Shown one piece after another: positions 1-63,722 of a DNA stretch of 64,000 nt; the first letter of the stretch is position 1, and each line of letters starts with the position of its first letter. The position numbers were made by a program, and so were the translations under genes. Location: the NCBI GenBank assembly GCA_963693365.1, contig CAVNZM010000006.1, positions 6,758,001-6,822,000 of the forward strand, in the 5' to 3' direction. The notes under the pieces are model-generated. The model ran no database searches. It had not been told where the DNA came from and worked only from the letters and a program-made list of their open reading frames with translations. Origin of the DNA: Amoebidium appalachense (lineage: Eukaryota > Ichthyosporea).

Positions 1-22
1 CCCATGGAGCTGTGGGAGTCAG
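1..22 (+). CDS. possible end of upstream O-methyltransferase exon
   Basis: The reading PMELWES followed by a donor-like tcaggtatat would end in phase 1, which is the phase needed by the exon at 1424. Only seven residues are visible, so the match is weak and could be chance. Confidence 0.3.
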
Positions 23-542
23 GTATATCCATGCCGAATCCAATATTCCGCCACCAAATTTCACATACATGTCGAGCTTATACCTCCATGCATATCTCGT
101 TCACCCTTTTAACCCTATTTCCCAGCTGCCCCCCCCCCCCCCCTCCCCTCCCCCCCCCCCCCCACCCCCCCCAAAGCCACCTACGGACGTCCTCTTTCAG
201 GTTTCATTCACTTCTCGGTATGTGTCAGTAGAGGTTTGGGTATAATGGCCCGGGGTCTAATTTCCGTACATCTCAATGGAAACGTGTTGATAGTTATGAC
301 ACAAAGAAACACCCTGTTCGAAGCAGTCATCCACCCGTCCTCGCTTCACAATTCCTGTACGCTGAACTGCCATTAAGGAGACCCGACTAGCTTTCCAGCC
401 CGCCCCCCTCCCTCCCCCCACCCTCAATTCGCTCTCTCTCTCTCTCCCTCCCTCCTCCCCCCCACCTCTCCCCCTCCCCCCCGCGTCCCTTCCTCCCCCC
501 CTTCCCACCCCATTCCCCTGGGTTCTCAGACCCGGCCTTAAG

Positions 543-575
<33 letters not shown>

Positions 576-1269
576 ACAACCCCCTCCGCTGCAACTGAGA
601 TAGCATACCCGTTGTTGTGAACGTCTGCCCAGTCGATGTTCTGACCTTTGACCTTTTGTACAAACTAACAAGTCGCCATCTGTTATCCCCTGCCTCTATT
701 CCACCCCAGCCGTCCTTGGCCGGCCTATTTCTACATTACCCCTCCTCCCCCCCCCTCCCCCTCCCTCCCCCTCCCTCCCTCGCTTCCTCTGGCTTTTTAA
801 ACTCCCTTTCAATGCTCCTAATCCCCCCCCCCCCCCCCCCCCCCCCTCCCCCCTCCCCCTCCCCCTCCCTCCCTCGCTCCCTCTGGCTTTTAAACTCACT
901 TTCAACGCACCTAATCCCCCCCTCCCCCCCCCGCCCCCCGGCCCTCTTCAAAAAAGAAACCCACACACTACCCCCCCCCCTTCCTCGCCCACATACACAC
1001 ACTTACCCACCCACCCACCGTCCCAACCCCCTACCACCCACAGACCCAACTAACCAACACAACCCACCCACTAAACAACCCCCCCCCCCCCCCCCCCCCC
1101 TCCTCCTCCCCCAACCACTCACCCACCGTTTTCACCGGCACCCCCTACCCCACCCACCCTACCACCACCACCACCACACACACACCCGCACCCACACCCA
1201 CACATCGACACATCCCCCCCCCCCCCCCCCCTCCCTCTCCTCCCCTCTCCCCCCTCCTTCTTCCTTTCT

Positions 1270-1300
<31 letters not shown>

Positions 1301-1391
1301 CCCACCCACCCATACCCACCCACCCACCCACCCACCCACCCGCACCCACACACACCCACACACACCCACACACACCCACACACCCACACAT

Positions 1392-1423
<32 letters not shown>

Positions 1424-1424
<1 letters not shown>

Positions 1425-2292
1425 CATGGTGACCCCCGAGCAGGCCACGCAGCTGTGCACCTACTTCCAGTCACTGATTCTGCCTGCCGCCACTGCCCTT
1501 GCCAGGCACCCAATCATCACTGCTCTGGGCTGCACCTCTCTGCTGGATGTTGGTGGGGGCCCGGCTACAATGACAATTGCACTGGCCCAGGTAAGGCCCT
1601 TGAGCTATTTTAGGAGTTGTGGATGCTATGTGCTCTGATATCAATCCTATGAGCTATTCTTAGTTGCTGAGAATGCACTATCCCCCTGCACATTTCTCTC
1701 GTTGCATGTGCTGCATACATCAGTATTTTTTTTTTAAAAATTCCCAAGTAACAGAATTGGCAGATCGTTTTTTCGGGGGCTGAACTGAATGCTGTTGCTC
1801 CGGCCCAGGCTCTGAAGGGGGTAAGATCTACTATTAGGCGCTGTCGGTGTGATCTTCAAGCTAACAAAAGAATACGTTTGGATTGTTTCATGATCTATTT
1901 GTATGCAAACGTTGCAAGTTTGCATATGGAGATCGCATCATAGGCAGCCGAATGCCTACACGGGCGCTGAAGGTGAAGTCAACATCGCGTCATCATGATA
2001 TTGACGTTTTATTTATTGCTGCGCAGCAACAAGCCGACATCAGAGGTTTAGGCCTCGCACCTATGTTCGTTCCTTTCAAATTGAATGCATTGCAACCCCC
2101 CCCCCCCCCCCCCCCCCCCCTCCTATCCCCACTCTTCCTCCAAACACAATTCAGAAAGCAACTCCTGACAAAAGGTTAGAAACGAAAAAAATGAAAAAAA
2201 TGCAGAGCATAGTGATAATCGGATGCACTTAACAGCTTTCATACTGCAACAGCATGTGAAATCTCCACTCCCCCCCCCCCCCCCCCCCCCCC

Positions 2293-2344
<52 letters not shown>

Positions 2345-2483
2345 TTCCCCTCCCTTTCTAACTGCACCCATTCCGATGATACACACTCCAAAACACACCA
2401 CAAATCATCAAACACACAACACATCCACCCACGCGCGCACACACACACATACCAACACAAACCCGCACACATGCGCGTGCGCA

Positions 2484-2516
<33 letters not shown>

Positions 2517-3203
2517 ACCCACACTCAATCACACCCCCCTCCCCCCCCCCTCCCCCTCCCCGCCCCCTTCCCCCCCCCCCCCCCCCCCCTCCCCCCCCTA
2601 CACACACCCCACTCACCCCTCCCCCCCCCCCCCCAACCCCTCCCTCCCCTCCCCCCCTCCCCCCCCTCCCCCCCCCCCTCCCACACACACACACACGTAC
2701 AGCACAATGTCAGCCTTACCACGTGCACGGTCATGGATCTCCCCTCCGTCTGCTCTGTGGCCGAGTCTGCCATCGTCCAGGCGGGCATGGCCGGACGAAT
2801 CAACGTGGTGCCCTGCGATATGTTCCGTGACCCCTGGCCAATCAACGTGCAGGCTGACACCGTCATGTTCTCGAACGTTCTGCACGACTGGGATGACCAG
2901 CAGGTGTGTGTGAAAAAAGAAAATATCATTGAAAGTTTGTGACTGCTCTCCTCAAATACCCTCATAATTTGAGGACTATCTTCCCCCCCAAGAATGCAAC
3001 CCAGATTCACTCCCTTGTAATCATACCCTTTCACAACACACACACAGACACGGACCTGAGATTAGTCGCCCTTCCCATTTCTTTTTCACTACACACCTAG
3101 TCACCCACATGCATGCATGATGTCTCAGGCAAACACACATACTCTGAGTTCCCTTTCGGCTACCTTGCCTCCTGGTAGCAAAGAATCCAAATGGCCCCCC
3201 CCT

Positions 3204-3236
<33 letters not shown>

Positions 3237-3242
3237 CCCCCC

Positions 3243-3279
<37 letters not shown>

Positions 3280-4230
3280 TTCCCTTAAAACATTCTAACG
3301 TTATCATATCAATGAGGTGTCGGTAGGCCTAGAACATATGTTAGGGGTTTATGAGCGGCACCCTGCTTACCCCCCTCCCCCCTCCCCCCCCCCCCCTGCC
3401 CACATTCCCCCTCTCCCCCCGCCCCTCCCTCCCCAGGAGTTCGTTTCAACCCGATCACACCCGTTAATATCACTATCCCCCCTCCCCCCCCCCCCCCCCC
3501 CCCCCTCCCCCCCCCCCCCCCCCCCCCCCTCCCCCCCCCCCCCCCCCCCCCTCTCCGGGGGAAGCAAGCTCACAAACTCCTCCCTTGAGCCCCCTCCTCC
3601 TCTATTCCCTACCCGCAAAAAATTCCGGAAACTTTACTGATGTCTCCAAATAAAGAAAAAGTTGTGTGCCCAATATTCAAGATCTTCTTTCGTACCCGAT
3701 CTTACCCCCCTGGATGCGTACTGTTTTGTGTTTGCTTTTGCATAATTCGCACTGTTAACCACAATGAATGTGTGTCCTTCTTACTCTGTAACACATACTA
3801 ACCCCTACTCCCTCACCCCGCCCGCCAACCCTCCTCCCCCCCCCCCCCCCCACTTTAACCCCTTCCCCCCTCCCTCCCCCCCCCCCCCCCCCTTCCCCCC
3901 CCCCCTTCCCCCCCCCCCCCCCCCCAAAAAAAATAAAAAAATAAAAAAAAATTAAAAAAACAACGCGCACAGACACTCTTCCTTCTCCAGCAAGCGTACT
4001 CGCTGCTCCCCCCCGGTGGTCACGTGCTAGTGCACGAGATGCTCCTCTCAGAGGACGAGTCAGGCCCACTGACTGTTGCACTCATGTCTCTGCACATGTT
4101 TTTGAACACAAAGGGTAGGCAGTTCACCTACGCACAGATGAGGGGGATGTTGTGGACGGTGGGGTTTGTGGGTGTTGGTGTGGTGTCGACTTACTCTTAT
4201 TACTCGGTTGTCTATGCGCGCAAGATGTAG
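1424..4230 (+). CDS. SAM-dependent O-methyltransferase, ASMT-like (5' incomplete, split gene)
   Basis: Transfers a methyl group from S-adenosylmethionine to a small hydroxylated substrate; the substrate cannot be read from sequence. Visible exons are 1424-1590, 2703-2903 and 3991-4230 (stop TAG 4228-4230). The second joins the third in phase 0, and the first accepts a phase-1 intron. The first carries SAM motif I (LLDVGGGPATM), the second the late Rossmann motif FSNVLHDWDD that contains the family's catalytic His-Asp, and the third PPGGHVLVHEMLLSEDESGP, typical of acetylserotonin/hydroxyindole O-methyltransferases. The N-terminal dimerisation domain is missing to the left. Acceptors are at the end of (CA)n (cacacag at 1423) and cacgtacag (2702); the second donor is gtgtgtgtg (2904). 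About eight residues expected between HDWDDQQ and AYSLLPPGG are absent, so a microexon may be overlooked. Family call is firm; ASMT subfamily is inference. Confidence 0.85.
1591..2702 (+). other. O-methyltransferase intron packed with C tracts
   Basis: Starts gtaagg and ends cacgtacag. It holds several pure C tracts (about 2095-2120, 2270-2340), an alternating CA/CG stretch at 2470-2525 and C-rich sequence to 2680. Open frames here are proline-rich translations of these tracts. Confidence 0.75.
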
Positions 4231-5388
4231 ATTTCTGTTACGCGGCTGTTTTTTTTTTTCTCGCCCCCTTCTTTTCTTTTTTTTTTTTCTTTTTCTTTTT
4301 TTCTTCTGCTTTCTATGAATGCTTGACATGTTTTTAAAAACAATTTTTTTAAAAAAAAAAAATAAAAAGCAGGTTTTGTTGATTTGACGAAGTGACACGG
4401 TGCACTTCCTAATACAAATATCGAGATGTAAAGTGGGTACTGGGGATGTGTGGAGGAGGGTGCAAACTAGTATGTGTTGTCTTGGGTGGGATAGAATTCA
4501 CTTGCGAGGCCATGCATAGTGCGCAAATCCCAGGTCCAGGTTTGCGACAAGTGATGCTTTGACTGTGATATCATGTCCTGTTCATCATATACTGGGCAAA
4601 CACGTAGCAGAGCTGCTGGGAAGAATCGTTCACAAGAATAGAACCCGTATCAGTGTATTTGCATCAGTTTAATATCTTTAAATTTTTTCAATTAACGACG
4701 TTCCAAGTCTTAGGCAATGTCTATTCAAATGTGTACTAAAGTTCAACGTGAAACAACTCAAGAACAGGACATATGGGGCATGTGCACACAGCTGTGTTAC
4801 GAAAGGTTGCCCATCTGCACACAGAACGCACGCAGGCCCTTCTCTTTCTCTATCTGGGTTTCCCAAAGTTCCCATAACATTTAGATCATATCATATTCTT
4901 TTCTCCTTTCTATGGCTAGTGCTCATGCATCATATGGTAGGAGTGCTCTCAACTAACGATGATGTGCACCGGTACATCGCAATGACATCGTGTGCATGTG
5001 CATGCCACGAGTAAGTAAGCACCAAGTTGCACGTCTTGGTGTTTCGTGCACGTGCGCTCTTGCAGTGCACCTGAAAATGTCATGATGATGAGTTCCAGCT
5101 CGCCAGCTAATATAGTATACTAGTAAAAAAACGTGGCCCCGATGGAAGCCTACCTAGGGGCCGGAGGGGATCCGGAGGGGGTACGCGTTGGAACCCGACA
5201 CTCATCAGAACGATGTCACGATCGATATGTGCGATGGTGGATGGAGAATCCCGGCCCATCACCCGGGCAAAAAAAGAGGGAAAAGCAGAGAGTGAAAAAA
5301 AAAACAAAAAAGGTTCAGTGTGCCCCGTGTGTGAGGGGAGAGGGTTGGAGGGTCATAGGGCGGGGAGAAGGGGGGAAGGGGGTAGAGA

Positions 5389-5435
<47 letters not shown>

Positions 5436-5850
5436 GTCGCATTTTTCAACTAAAAAAATATTGGTCTTAATATAGCTTCCACACTGCCAACGCCTGTATA
5501 TTTTGTATGTGAAACATACCTTGGTCACGTCCATCGAAACAGGCAATGTTTATTCCCCTGTCAGCTACCAGGGCTTCAAATTCACTCTGGGTTTAGGGGG
5601 CTCTCTACGAGTCCTCCCTGCCCCTCCCTCCGCCTGTCCTTCTCCCTCCCTTTCTCCCTCCCCTCCCCGCCCCCTACCGCAAAAATTCCTGTATTTTTGT
5701 TTGAATATACACTACTAGAAGGCTAAAATTGGCACAATGTTAGATTTGTGTAGTTGCAGGCACCGCGTGGCAGCCACCTGATCAACGAAGCCTACCAGTC
5801 CCCTTACACTCCCTTTTTTTTGAGGGGCTGTACGGTAGCCTGTACCATTT
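4231..5850. other. intergenic, no gene recognised
   Basis: After a T-rich 3' flank the sequence is of ordinary complexity to 5380, then a G tract at about 5391-5432. Short open frames lack homologue-like motifs or plausible splice partners. Confidence 0.6.
4361..4366 (+). terminator. candidate polyadenylation signal AATAAA
   Basis: AATAAA lies 131 nt after the O-methyltransferase stop, within an A-rich run. It is the nearest canonical signal; no other evidence of the cleavage site is visible. Confidence 0.4.
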
Positions 5851-5938
5851 TTTTTCTTTTGACTGGATTTATTCGACGGAAAGATATGAAAGTATTTTTC
5901 TTTTGACTGGATTTATTCGACGGAAAGATATGCAAGTA
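5851..5938. repeat. 44-bp tandem duplication next to a retrotransposon insertion
   Basis: Two near-identical copies, 5851-5894 and 5895-5938, with core cttttgactggatttattcg. The second copy overlaps the start of the 15-bp target-site duplication described next. Confidence 0.85.
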
Positions 5939-5948
5939 TGCACGGCAT
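5934..5948. repeat. 15-bp direct repeat, left copy (probable target-site duplication)
   Basis: aagtatgcacggcat is identical to 6774-6788; the flanking bases differ on both sides, so the repeat is exactly 15 bp. It brackets 825 bp containing a retroelement-like reading frame. Confidence 0.75.
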
Positions 5949-6773
5949 ACTGAGAAGACAATAAAAAAAGACAATAAAAACTTCACGAGTTATCCAGTAA
6001 CAAGTGCATACTGAGATACCTGAACACTGTGTGAAAATCATATAAATACTCAATGTGACGACCAACAGAATTCAACAAAAAGTCTAAAGTGTTCACATTG
6101 CCAGCTAGTGTAGCAGATACCCGGAGGGAAAGAGGTAAAACGCGACATAAAAATTCACACCTATCAACATGCTTGCGATTAAAAAGGTCAGCACAAAAGT
6201 GGCACCAGCGGCGATGAAAACAAGAATTACAGCGCCACTGCACAACTTCCCAGGCAATATCAACATCAGAGCACCATACAGACTTATCTACTAGGGTGGT
6301 ATCCATACGTACAGCAGGAGAAATGTATCCTGCCAAAGCTCCCAAAAAGCGATAATGATCAGTACGGTGTTGCCTAAGGAACATAACACATGCCGACTGA
6401 GTTTTACCTTTGATTTCTCTATCAGAACGAGAAAAAAACTTATACTGCGTATGGTAATAACGCGAAAAGGCAGAAAAAACAGGAAGAGAAAAGAAAGAGG
6501 GAGTGAGATAGCGAGAGGAAGAATCAGGTGGAAAGAGGGTAGGCTGAGGACATTCAGAAGCAGCGTTGGTGAATCGGGGGGGAAGAGGGATGGAGGGAGG
6601 GGGGGGAAAGAAAGCATAAAGAGGGTGACCATCAGGTAGCCTAACTAAATGAAAACAAAAACGAAGAGACAATTCCTCCATACGACAAACAGCAGACGAC
6701 AATCCAAACATACTGATTAAGGGAGGCACAAACCGAGTACGAAACAAAGTGCGTAGCGCAGTACCCTATATAA
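5949..6773 (-). mobile_element. 5'-truncated non-LTR retrotransposon fragment
   Basis: An 825-bp segment between two copies of a 15-bp direct repeat. On the minus strand a frame is open from just after a stop at 6768-6766 to the stop at 5983, about 260 codons. It contains RFLGALAGYISPAVR and a CCHC cluster C-x2-C-x7-H-x3-C (CHFCADLFNRKHVDRC), a kind of motif found near the C-terminus of some LINE polyproteins. No reverse transcriptase motif is present, which fits 5' truncation. The 3' end is two copies of a TTTTTATTGTC-like unit rather than poly(A), as in LINEs with simple-repeat tails. The frame is uninterrupted, so the insertion may be recent. Direct repeats are seen; the LINE assignment is inference. 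Confidence 0.5.
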
Positions 6774-6788
6774 AAGTATGCACGGCAT
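6774..6788. repeat. 15-bp direct repeat, right copy (probable target-site duplication)
   Basis: aagtatgcacggcat, identical to 5934-5948 and marking the 5' boundary of the minus-strand insertion. Confidence 0.75.
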
Positions 6789-7858
6789 GATCTCAGATCT
6801 GGTGAGTTTTGAAATCATTTGGTCTTTGTTTAGCTTAAGATTTTAAGAGTTTATTTACCATTTTAAAACACGTAGCACCTTGAATAATATGTAGCATATT
6901 TATGTGAACACAATCAGTAGTATTATGGTTTGTGGCTTGATTCAAATATTTGCATGTGTTGCAAATCGGAAGTAATTTGGCTTGTCCCATACATTGATGG
7001 GTTTTTTGGGAGATTTTTCCAGCGTGCCTTTTGATTGGAAGAAACCGTTAAGCCAATTAAAAGGTTATGGCTCATATCGATGAGTCATATGACGACAGAT
7101 CTCTGTTTACACTCAAATCTTTGAACGCAAACGTCGAATAATAGCAGATTTATGGTCATTAAAGTACAAAAACATTTGAGGAAGCACATGAAGTATGTAC
7201 GAGCATTCTTTGAATTTGTCCGAACGAATTTACAGAATGGCAGCAGTTCGACGTGTTAGAAACTCCGTATACCCCGTAGGCTACAATAAGCATTATCAAA
7301 TTGCGCATCATGATTTCTTCTGTATGATTACCATTAGCCTCATAGCCTTATAAGAATAGCTGTAATAGTACTAAATACTTCGAATGGTTATATTAGACAG
7401 CAAAAAAACCGTATACAATACCAGCTTAGCAGGACAGTAAAGATCGGGTTCTGAGTTCATCTGAGAGTCTAAACTGAGTGAATATCTCAGGAAACGAAAA
7501 ACAATTTAGAAACCTTAGCGCCCCTTAAAGGTGTTGGGGGATTTTGCTTCCATATTTGGAAAAAGTGCAGCTTTCCAAAATGGCCGAGATCTATCTAGGG
7601 GGATGAGCCTATGCAGGAGCCCTTTGGCAGCGGATACGTTCGCGGGAACGTGAATGTTCATGTTGGTGAAGAGTGTTATAATTTGTGTACAAGTTACTTT
7701 TTACCAGTATTAATACTAGTAGTATAATTGGTTTTTCTCAAGAAAAATTTTCACCCCTGCATGCTGTAATCAACGAGTTCGGTTTTTCTTAGTAAGTGAA
7801 CGAGCAAGGGAGGTGCTGAAAGGTGAATTCCCTAGTCAACTACACAAGCCTTAGCAAC
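6789..7858. other. intergenic region upstream of the GRAM-VASt gene
   Basis: About 1 kb of AT-rich unique-looking sequence without open frames worth calling. It must contain the promoter and 5' UTR of the gene starting at 7859. A short inverted repeat (cgttcgcgggaacg) is at about 7637-7650. No TATA element is evident close to the start. Confidence 0.6.
7550..7559. promoter_or_regulatory. perfect CArG-box sequence
   Basis: CCATATTTGG matches the MADS/SRF site CC(A/T)6GG exactly, 300 bp upstream of the GRAM-VASt start codon. A ten-base degenerate motif occurs by chance often, so this is only a candidate. Confidence 0.25.
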
Positions 7859-10045
7859 ATGGCGATAGTTAGAGACCCATCTATTATGAGCCTGGGTGGA
7901 AAGGCCGGCGCTGCAACGCTAGAGAAAAATTCCTCCCATGTTTCACTTACAACAGGCGAGATCTCAGCCAACGCAAATACAGCACAGAACGCACAAGTTT
8001 TGAACCAGGGAAATCCGCAAAACGAGTCTTTGCCCCCTGTGGCTCCCCCGGCGGCTGCAGCCAGTTTGGAGCGAGGTAGCTTCAGTTCTGTGAACTCTAT
8101 GCCTACGTTTGGCAGTTTATTCAACAGGTTTCGCAACAGCGCTTCTACGCTCTCCCTTCGTAGTAATGCCGTTGCCAACCCAGAACCACTTCCTCCATCG
8201 TCGCCTGAGACACAAAGCCTAGCGTCACAAGATTCGTTTTCTACACAGCAAAACCCCGCCACAGCAGTAGAAGAAAAACCAACTGATTCAAAGACGGAAA
8301 CAGCACCCGGGAAAGCCGAGCGGAAAAGGGGCAGTTTTGAACGGCCTGGCTCTGATGCCGAAAAGTTTGCTTCGCGGTTCAAAGGACTGCAGGATGCCGG
8401 TGAAACCATCACAGCTCACTCCCCTGCAGTGATGAATTGCTTTAAGGTACGAGAAGAAAGGGTATGGGTAGACACACAAACACACAAAAAAGAACAAGGA
8501 GGTGTAGTTTTTTGCGTCTGTACGAAGAGTGAGTTGTTGTAGAACCAAAAGAACTGGTGAGGCAGGAAGCACGAATGTTTCAGTGTTTTCGTAGAGAAGG
8601 CGCTGAAACTAATATGCACAGCACTTGCACGCTTGCCGGCACGGCGTAGTTACGAGAAAAAAATCTACCTAAGCTTTCAACCGTCATATAAACTCCTTGC
8701 ACCATGAACCTGCCTAGTCGTCCCGTTACATCCTTAAATTGTTCTTCAATCGACTCATCACACTGCTTGACAACTGCAGGTGCGTCTTGGCACGCCCCTT
8801 CTTGGTCGCTTCTACGTCACTACCAAACACCTGTGCTTCTACAGCAGTGTGGACATCACCGGTTCTGTTAGGGTGCAAGTTCCCGTCACTGACATCGCCA
8901 AGGTTTCAATCAATGGCATGGGCGGGCTATCCGTTCGAACGGAGGCGGACGAGAAATATAGTTTTGTTGTAATGTATAGTGCCGCCAGGGATGCACTTGT
9001 GGAGCTGTGGGAGAGTGAAAAGGGAGGCAAACTGGCGTCGGATTCAGCTGGTGAGGAGGAGGGGGAGTGCACAAATAAGGAAGTGGCAACGGGGGTAGCG
9101 AGCGAGATGACGACTGTGCCGTGTGGGTGTGCGAGTCACCTTAAGACGGAGCTGTATAGTGGGGTGGTCATGTTGCCACCGGAAAAGGTCTTTGCCGCTT
9201 TGCATCCTACCAATGGAGATGACACCACTGTTTGGGATAAGATAGTCCTCGACAGGAAGATGACAGAAATTAACATTAGCGAATGGGCGGCGGCAGGTGA
9301 GACTTCAGGTGGGGCGGAGAACACAGGGGGGAGTTCGGTAGGTGTAGGGGGAACTGGGAAAAAGACGAGACAGCTGACTTTCCACAAGGCGTTGCCACCC
9401 AACCCGTTTGGAGCAAGCAGCGTGTACGTTGAGGAGACACAGACGCTCGTCACCGAGGGACCCACTAAGGTATACGTTGTTGATTCGTCCTCCTATACCC
9501 CAAACACAAAAGTCGCCAACAGCTTTAAGGTGCACATGCGTGTGTGCGTGTCCAGGCAGGAGCCCACTGCGCCTTCCACCCATGCGTGGGCCAAGTTGCA
9601 CATTACGGCGGACATTGAATATGTCAAGAAGCTTTTTGGGCCCATTGAATCGCTGGTCACCCGTTCTACCATTGCGGAGCTGGCGGTGAACACGGATAAC
9701 CTTGCCAAGCGGGTTCATGAATACGCATCCACCCAGACAGGGAGTGTCGGCGGAAATGAGACGTTGCCAAACATGGCGGGCGTGGGTATGCCTGAAAGTG
9801 AGGGTGGAAATGGTGGGGCGTTGAAGGAAGCTGCGATTGTCGGGGTGGTGGGTGTGGGGCATGTGGGTGGGGGTGGTAGTTGGTCGCTGGCGGAGTTAAG
9901 GTTTGAGAATGTGGTGGTGGGGCTGCTTGTAGTGATGGTGGTGTTGCTGTGGTTGCAGTTGAGGGCGGTGAACCAACAGAACGACATGTTGGTGCAGGCA
10001 TTGGGGGATATTGCAAAGAGATTGGATAGAATGGGGATGGCGTAG
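7859..10045 (+). CDS. GRAM and VASt domain membrane protein (GRAMD1/Aster/Lam-like sterol transporter)
   Basis: Proteins of this architecture bind anionic lipid through GRAM, carry sterol in the VASt/StART-like domain, and are anchored in the ER by a C-terminal helix at membrane contact sites. Two exons, 7859-8446 and 8780-10045, joined in phase 0 (ttaag/gtacga ... actgcag), give 617 residues. The ATG at 7859 in the context aacATGg is preferred to the upstream in-frame GTG. Residues 1-160 are Ser/Pro/Asn-rich and likely disordered. GRAM spans about 175-265 and crosses the intron (MNCFK then VRLGTPLLGRFYVTTKHLCF). VASt covers about 305-510 (PLLG...; YSGVVMLPPEKVFAAL onward) with a Gly/Thr-rich loop near 380. 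A transmembrane segment follows near 572-594 (VVVGLLVVMVVLLWL) with a short tail. A 5'-like gtgagac at 9297 could hide a small second intron, but the frame is open without it. Convergent with the RME-8 gene. Confidence 0.85.
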
Positions 10046-10192
10046 ATGGGGTAGTGGGGGATGGCAGATGTATTGGTGCAATATAATGAGTGATCGATTT
10101 TCATGGGAAGACTTGTAGGTGCACACGGGGTTGAGTTTATGTAGGCGCAGGCGGTAATGCTACGCCGTTATGAACATTTACATACACACAGA

Positions 10193-10218
10193 GATATGCA
10201 CACACACGTGCGCGCGCG

Positions 10219-10262
<44 letters not shown>
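10193..10262. repeat. (CA)n/(CG)n compound microsatellite
   Basis: Alternating purine-pyrimidine run (CA with a CG core at about 10208-10226), followed by a short GT inversion; of the kind able to adopt left-handed DNA. Confidence 0.9.
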
Positions 10263-11333
10263 GTGTACACACACAGGCACTTTTACACTATCGACTCAGC
10301 TCAGGCTCACATTTTGAGACGCACATCCCCTTTTCCTCTGTTTGGCAAGGGCAAGTGTAAGAATTTAGAGTACGCGTGCATTGTAAATTAGGGACAAATT
10401 TTATTTTATGTTGTGCTTATAAATTATGCTCTTGTGTGGTATGTGATATGTATGTTTATGGAGAGCTGTATTTGCATTATTTTTCCGTCATGACTTCCAG
10501 TATTTTTTTTTTTTATGTTGCAAGTTTAAAGGTCCCAATGATGTTGTAAAAAGAGAGGATACAAAAGGTATACTATATACGTAACTGGACAGTGGCAAAT
10601 TTGTAAGTGCCCGACGACAAAACTCACAGATGAAACATTTAGATTTTATGTTTCTGTCCTAATCATGTAACCTGCTCACCTGTCACTAAGTTAAGAGTGC
10701 TCTATACGTATAACTTGTGCCAGCCAACTTTGACCCCACAGAAGTCTTGGATGTAAAACATGTGCACAAGTGCTTAAGAGCCCCCCCCCCCCCCCCCCCC
10801 CCCCCCCAGTTTCTGATTCACCCAACCGGAACCACTCTCCAAGGCTTCTTGCATGAAACCAAACCCCACGTGCAACCAACCGCGTTCTCAGACACAAGAC
10901 ATAGTAATACGTGTACGGGCAAATCTGCACGCCGGGACTGGTGGCTCGATCTATATTTACTACGACTAGCCATGCATTCAGTGAGTCAGACATGAAAAAA
11001 CGAAAACAGATTGCCCTTGCACATGCATCTGCACACATGTGCGACGTTACGTGGATAAGTACTCGGAATCCGATGTGCACAACCACATAATATCACATCC
11101 AGTGGCTAGCTAGCCACTCACACATATCCATGCATATATATTATTAATACATATGCATCGGTACTGTGTTGTTTGTCGATGTGGACAACAATGCACTGAC
11201 TGTGTACGTGGGCTAACATGCGTTCACCCGCGCATGTGTCACCGGTGTGCATGTGAATGTGCATGTGTGTTTGTGTGTATGTGCGCGCACACGAGGGCCT
11301 GGGGGGGTAGGGGGCGAGCGAGAGATGTGGGGA

Positions 11334-11368
<35 letters not shown>

Positions 11369-11484
11369 GGGGGGGGGGAAAGGAGGGGGACGTCGACTAG
11401 GTCACCAAGTGGACGTGTGCGCATGCATATGCGGCCCCTGTCTATCACACAAACGTTCAGAATGAGTGTAATCAGCATATGAAA

Positions 11485-11490
11485 TTTATT
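11485..11490 (-). terminator. candidate polyadenylation signal for the RME-8 gene
   Basis: tttatt on the plus strand reads AATAAA on the minus strand about 500 nt past the RME-8 stop. No nearer canonical hexamer was noticed. Confidence 0.35.
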
Positions 11491-11993
11491 GGGTTCAAGG
11501 CGGGCGAGTTGCAGCATGCACATTTGGTCAACAAGAGAAGAGCCTGACTTCGTGCATCGGCAGAGAAGAAACAAATGGAGAAATGGCCCCGTCTCACAGA
11601 AACTACCAGATGGTATGTACACAGCAACCACTACATCCCTATTTTCTGAGAACATGATTTACTCTAGCTTCATTCGTACCAATCGGCAAAACCACTCCAC
11701 CTATCCAGAGACCGGAGTATAAGATTTCAAATCTAAAACAGCATGATCAGATGCCTTTTGAGAACTCCATTCACACAAATATCCCTTACACAGATTGAGA
11801 TCTCTTTTTGTTACATATGGGTTCTTGTTTAAAACTATCAAACCCTCCACCCCCCTCCCCCTCCCCCCCTCCCCGTCTCCCTCCCTCCCCCCCCCCCCGT
11901 TTAAATCTCTCCGCATCTATGTATTCATACCCATGCACATTCAGTCCCGTGACTATCCAATCCCTTAGATATCTACCCCTGTGAATATCTAAC

Positions 11994-63722
<51,729 letters not shown>

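Larger units (their letters stand above)
10046..11993. other. convergent intergenic region
   Basis: Lies between the stop codons of the GRAM-VASt and RME-8 genes and should hold both 3' UTRs. Contains a CA/CG microsatellite (10193-10262), C tract 10781-10807, G tract about 11336-11367 and a C-rich patch 11850-11898. No coding segment recognised. Confidence 0.65.

Noticed and set aside
617-1432. 271-codon proline-rich frame and its many equivalents (for example 14274-15230, 24839-25963, 35725-36714, 43069-43884)
   Set aside because: Translations of C, CA, G and GT tracts. Real exons sit inside some of them (such as exon 63 in 14274-15230), but the frames themselves are not proteins.
6355-6639. 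94-codon plus-strand frame
   Set aside because: Antisense shadow of the retroelement frame at 5983-6765; basic, low-complexity and without motifs.
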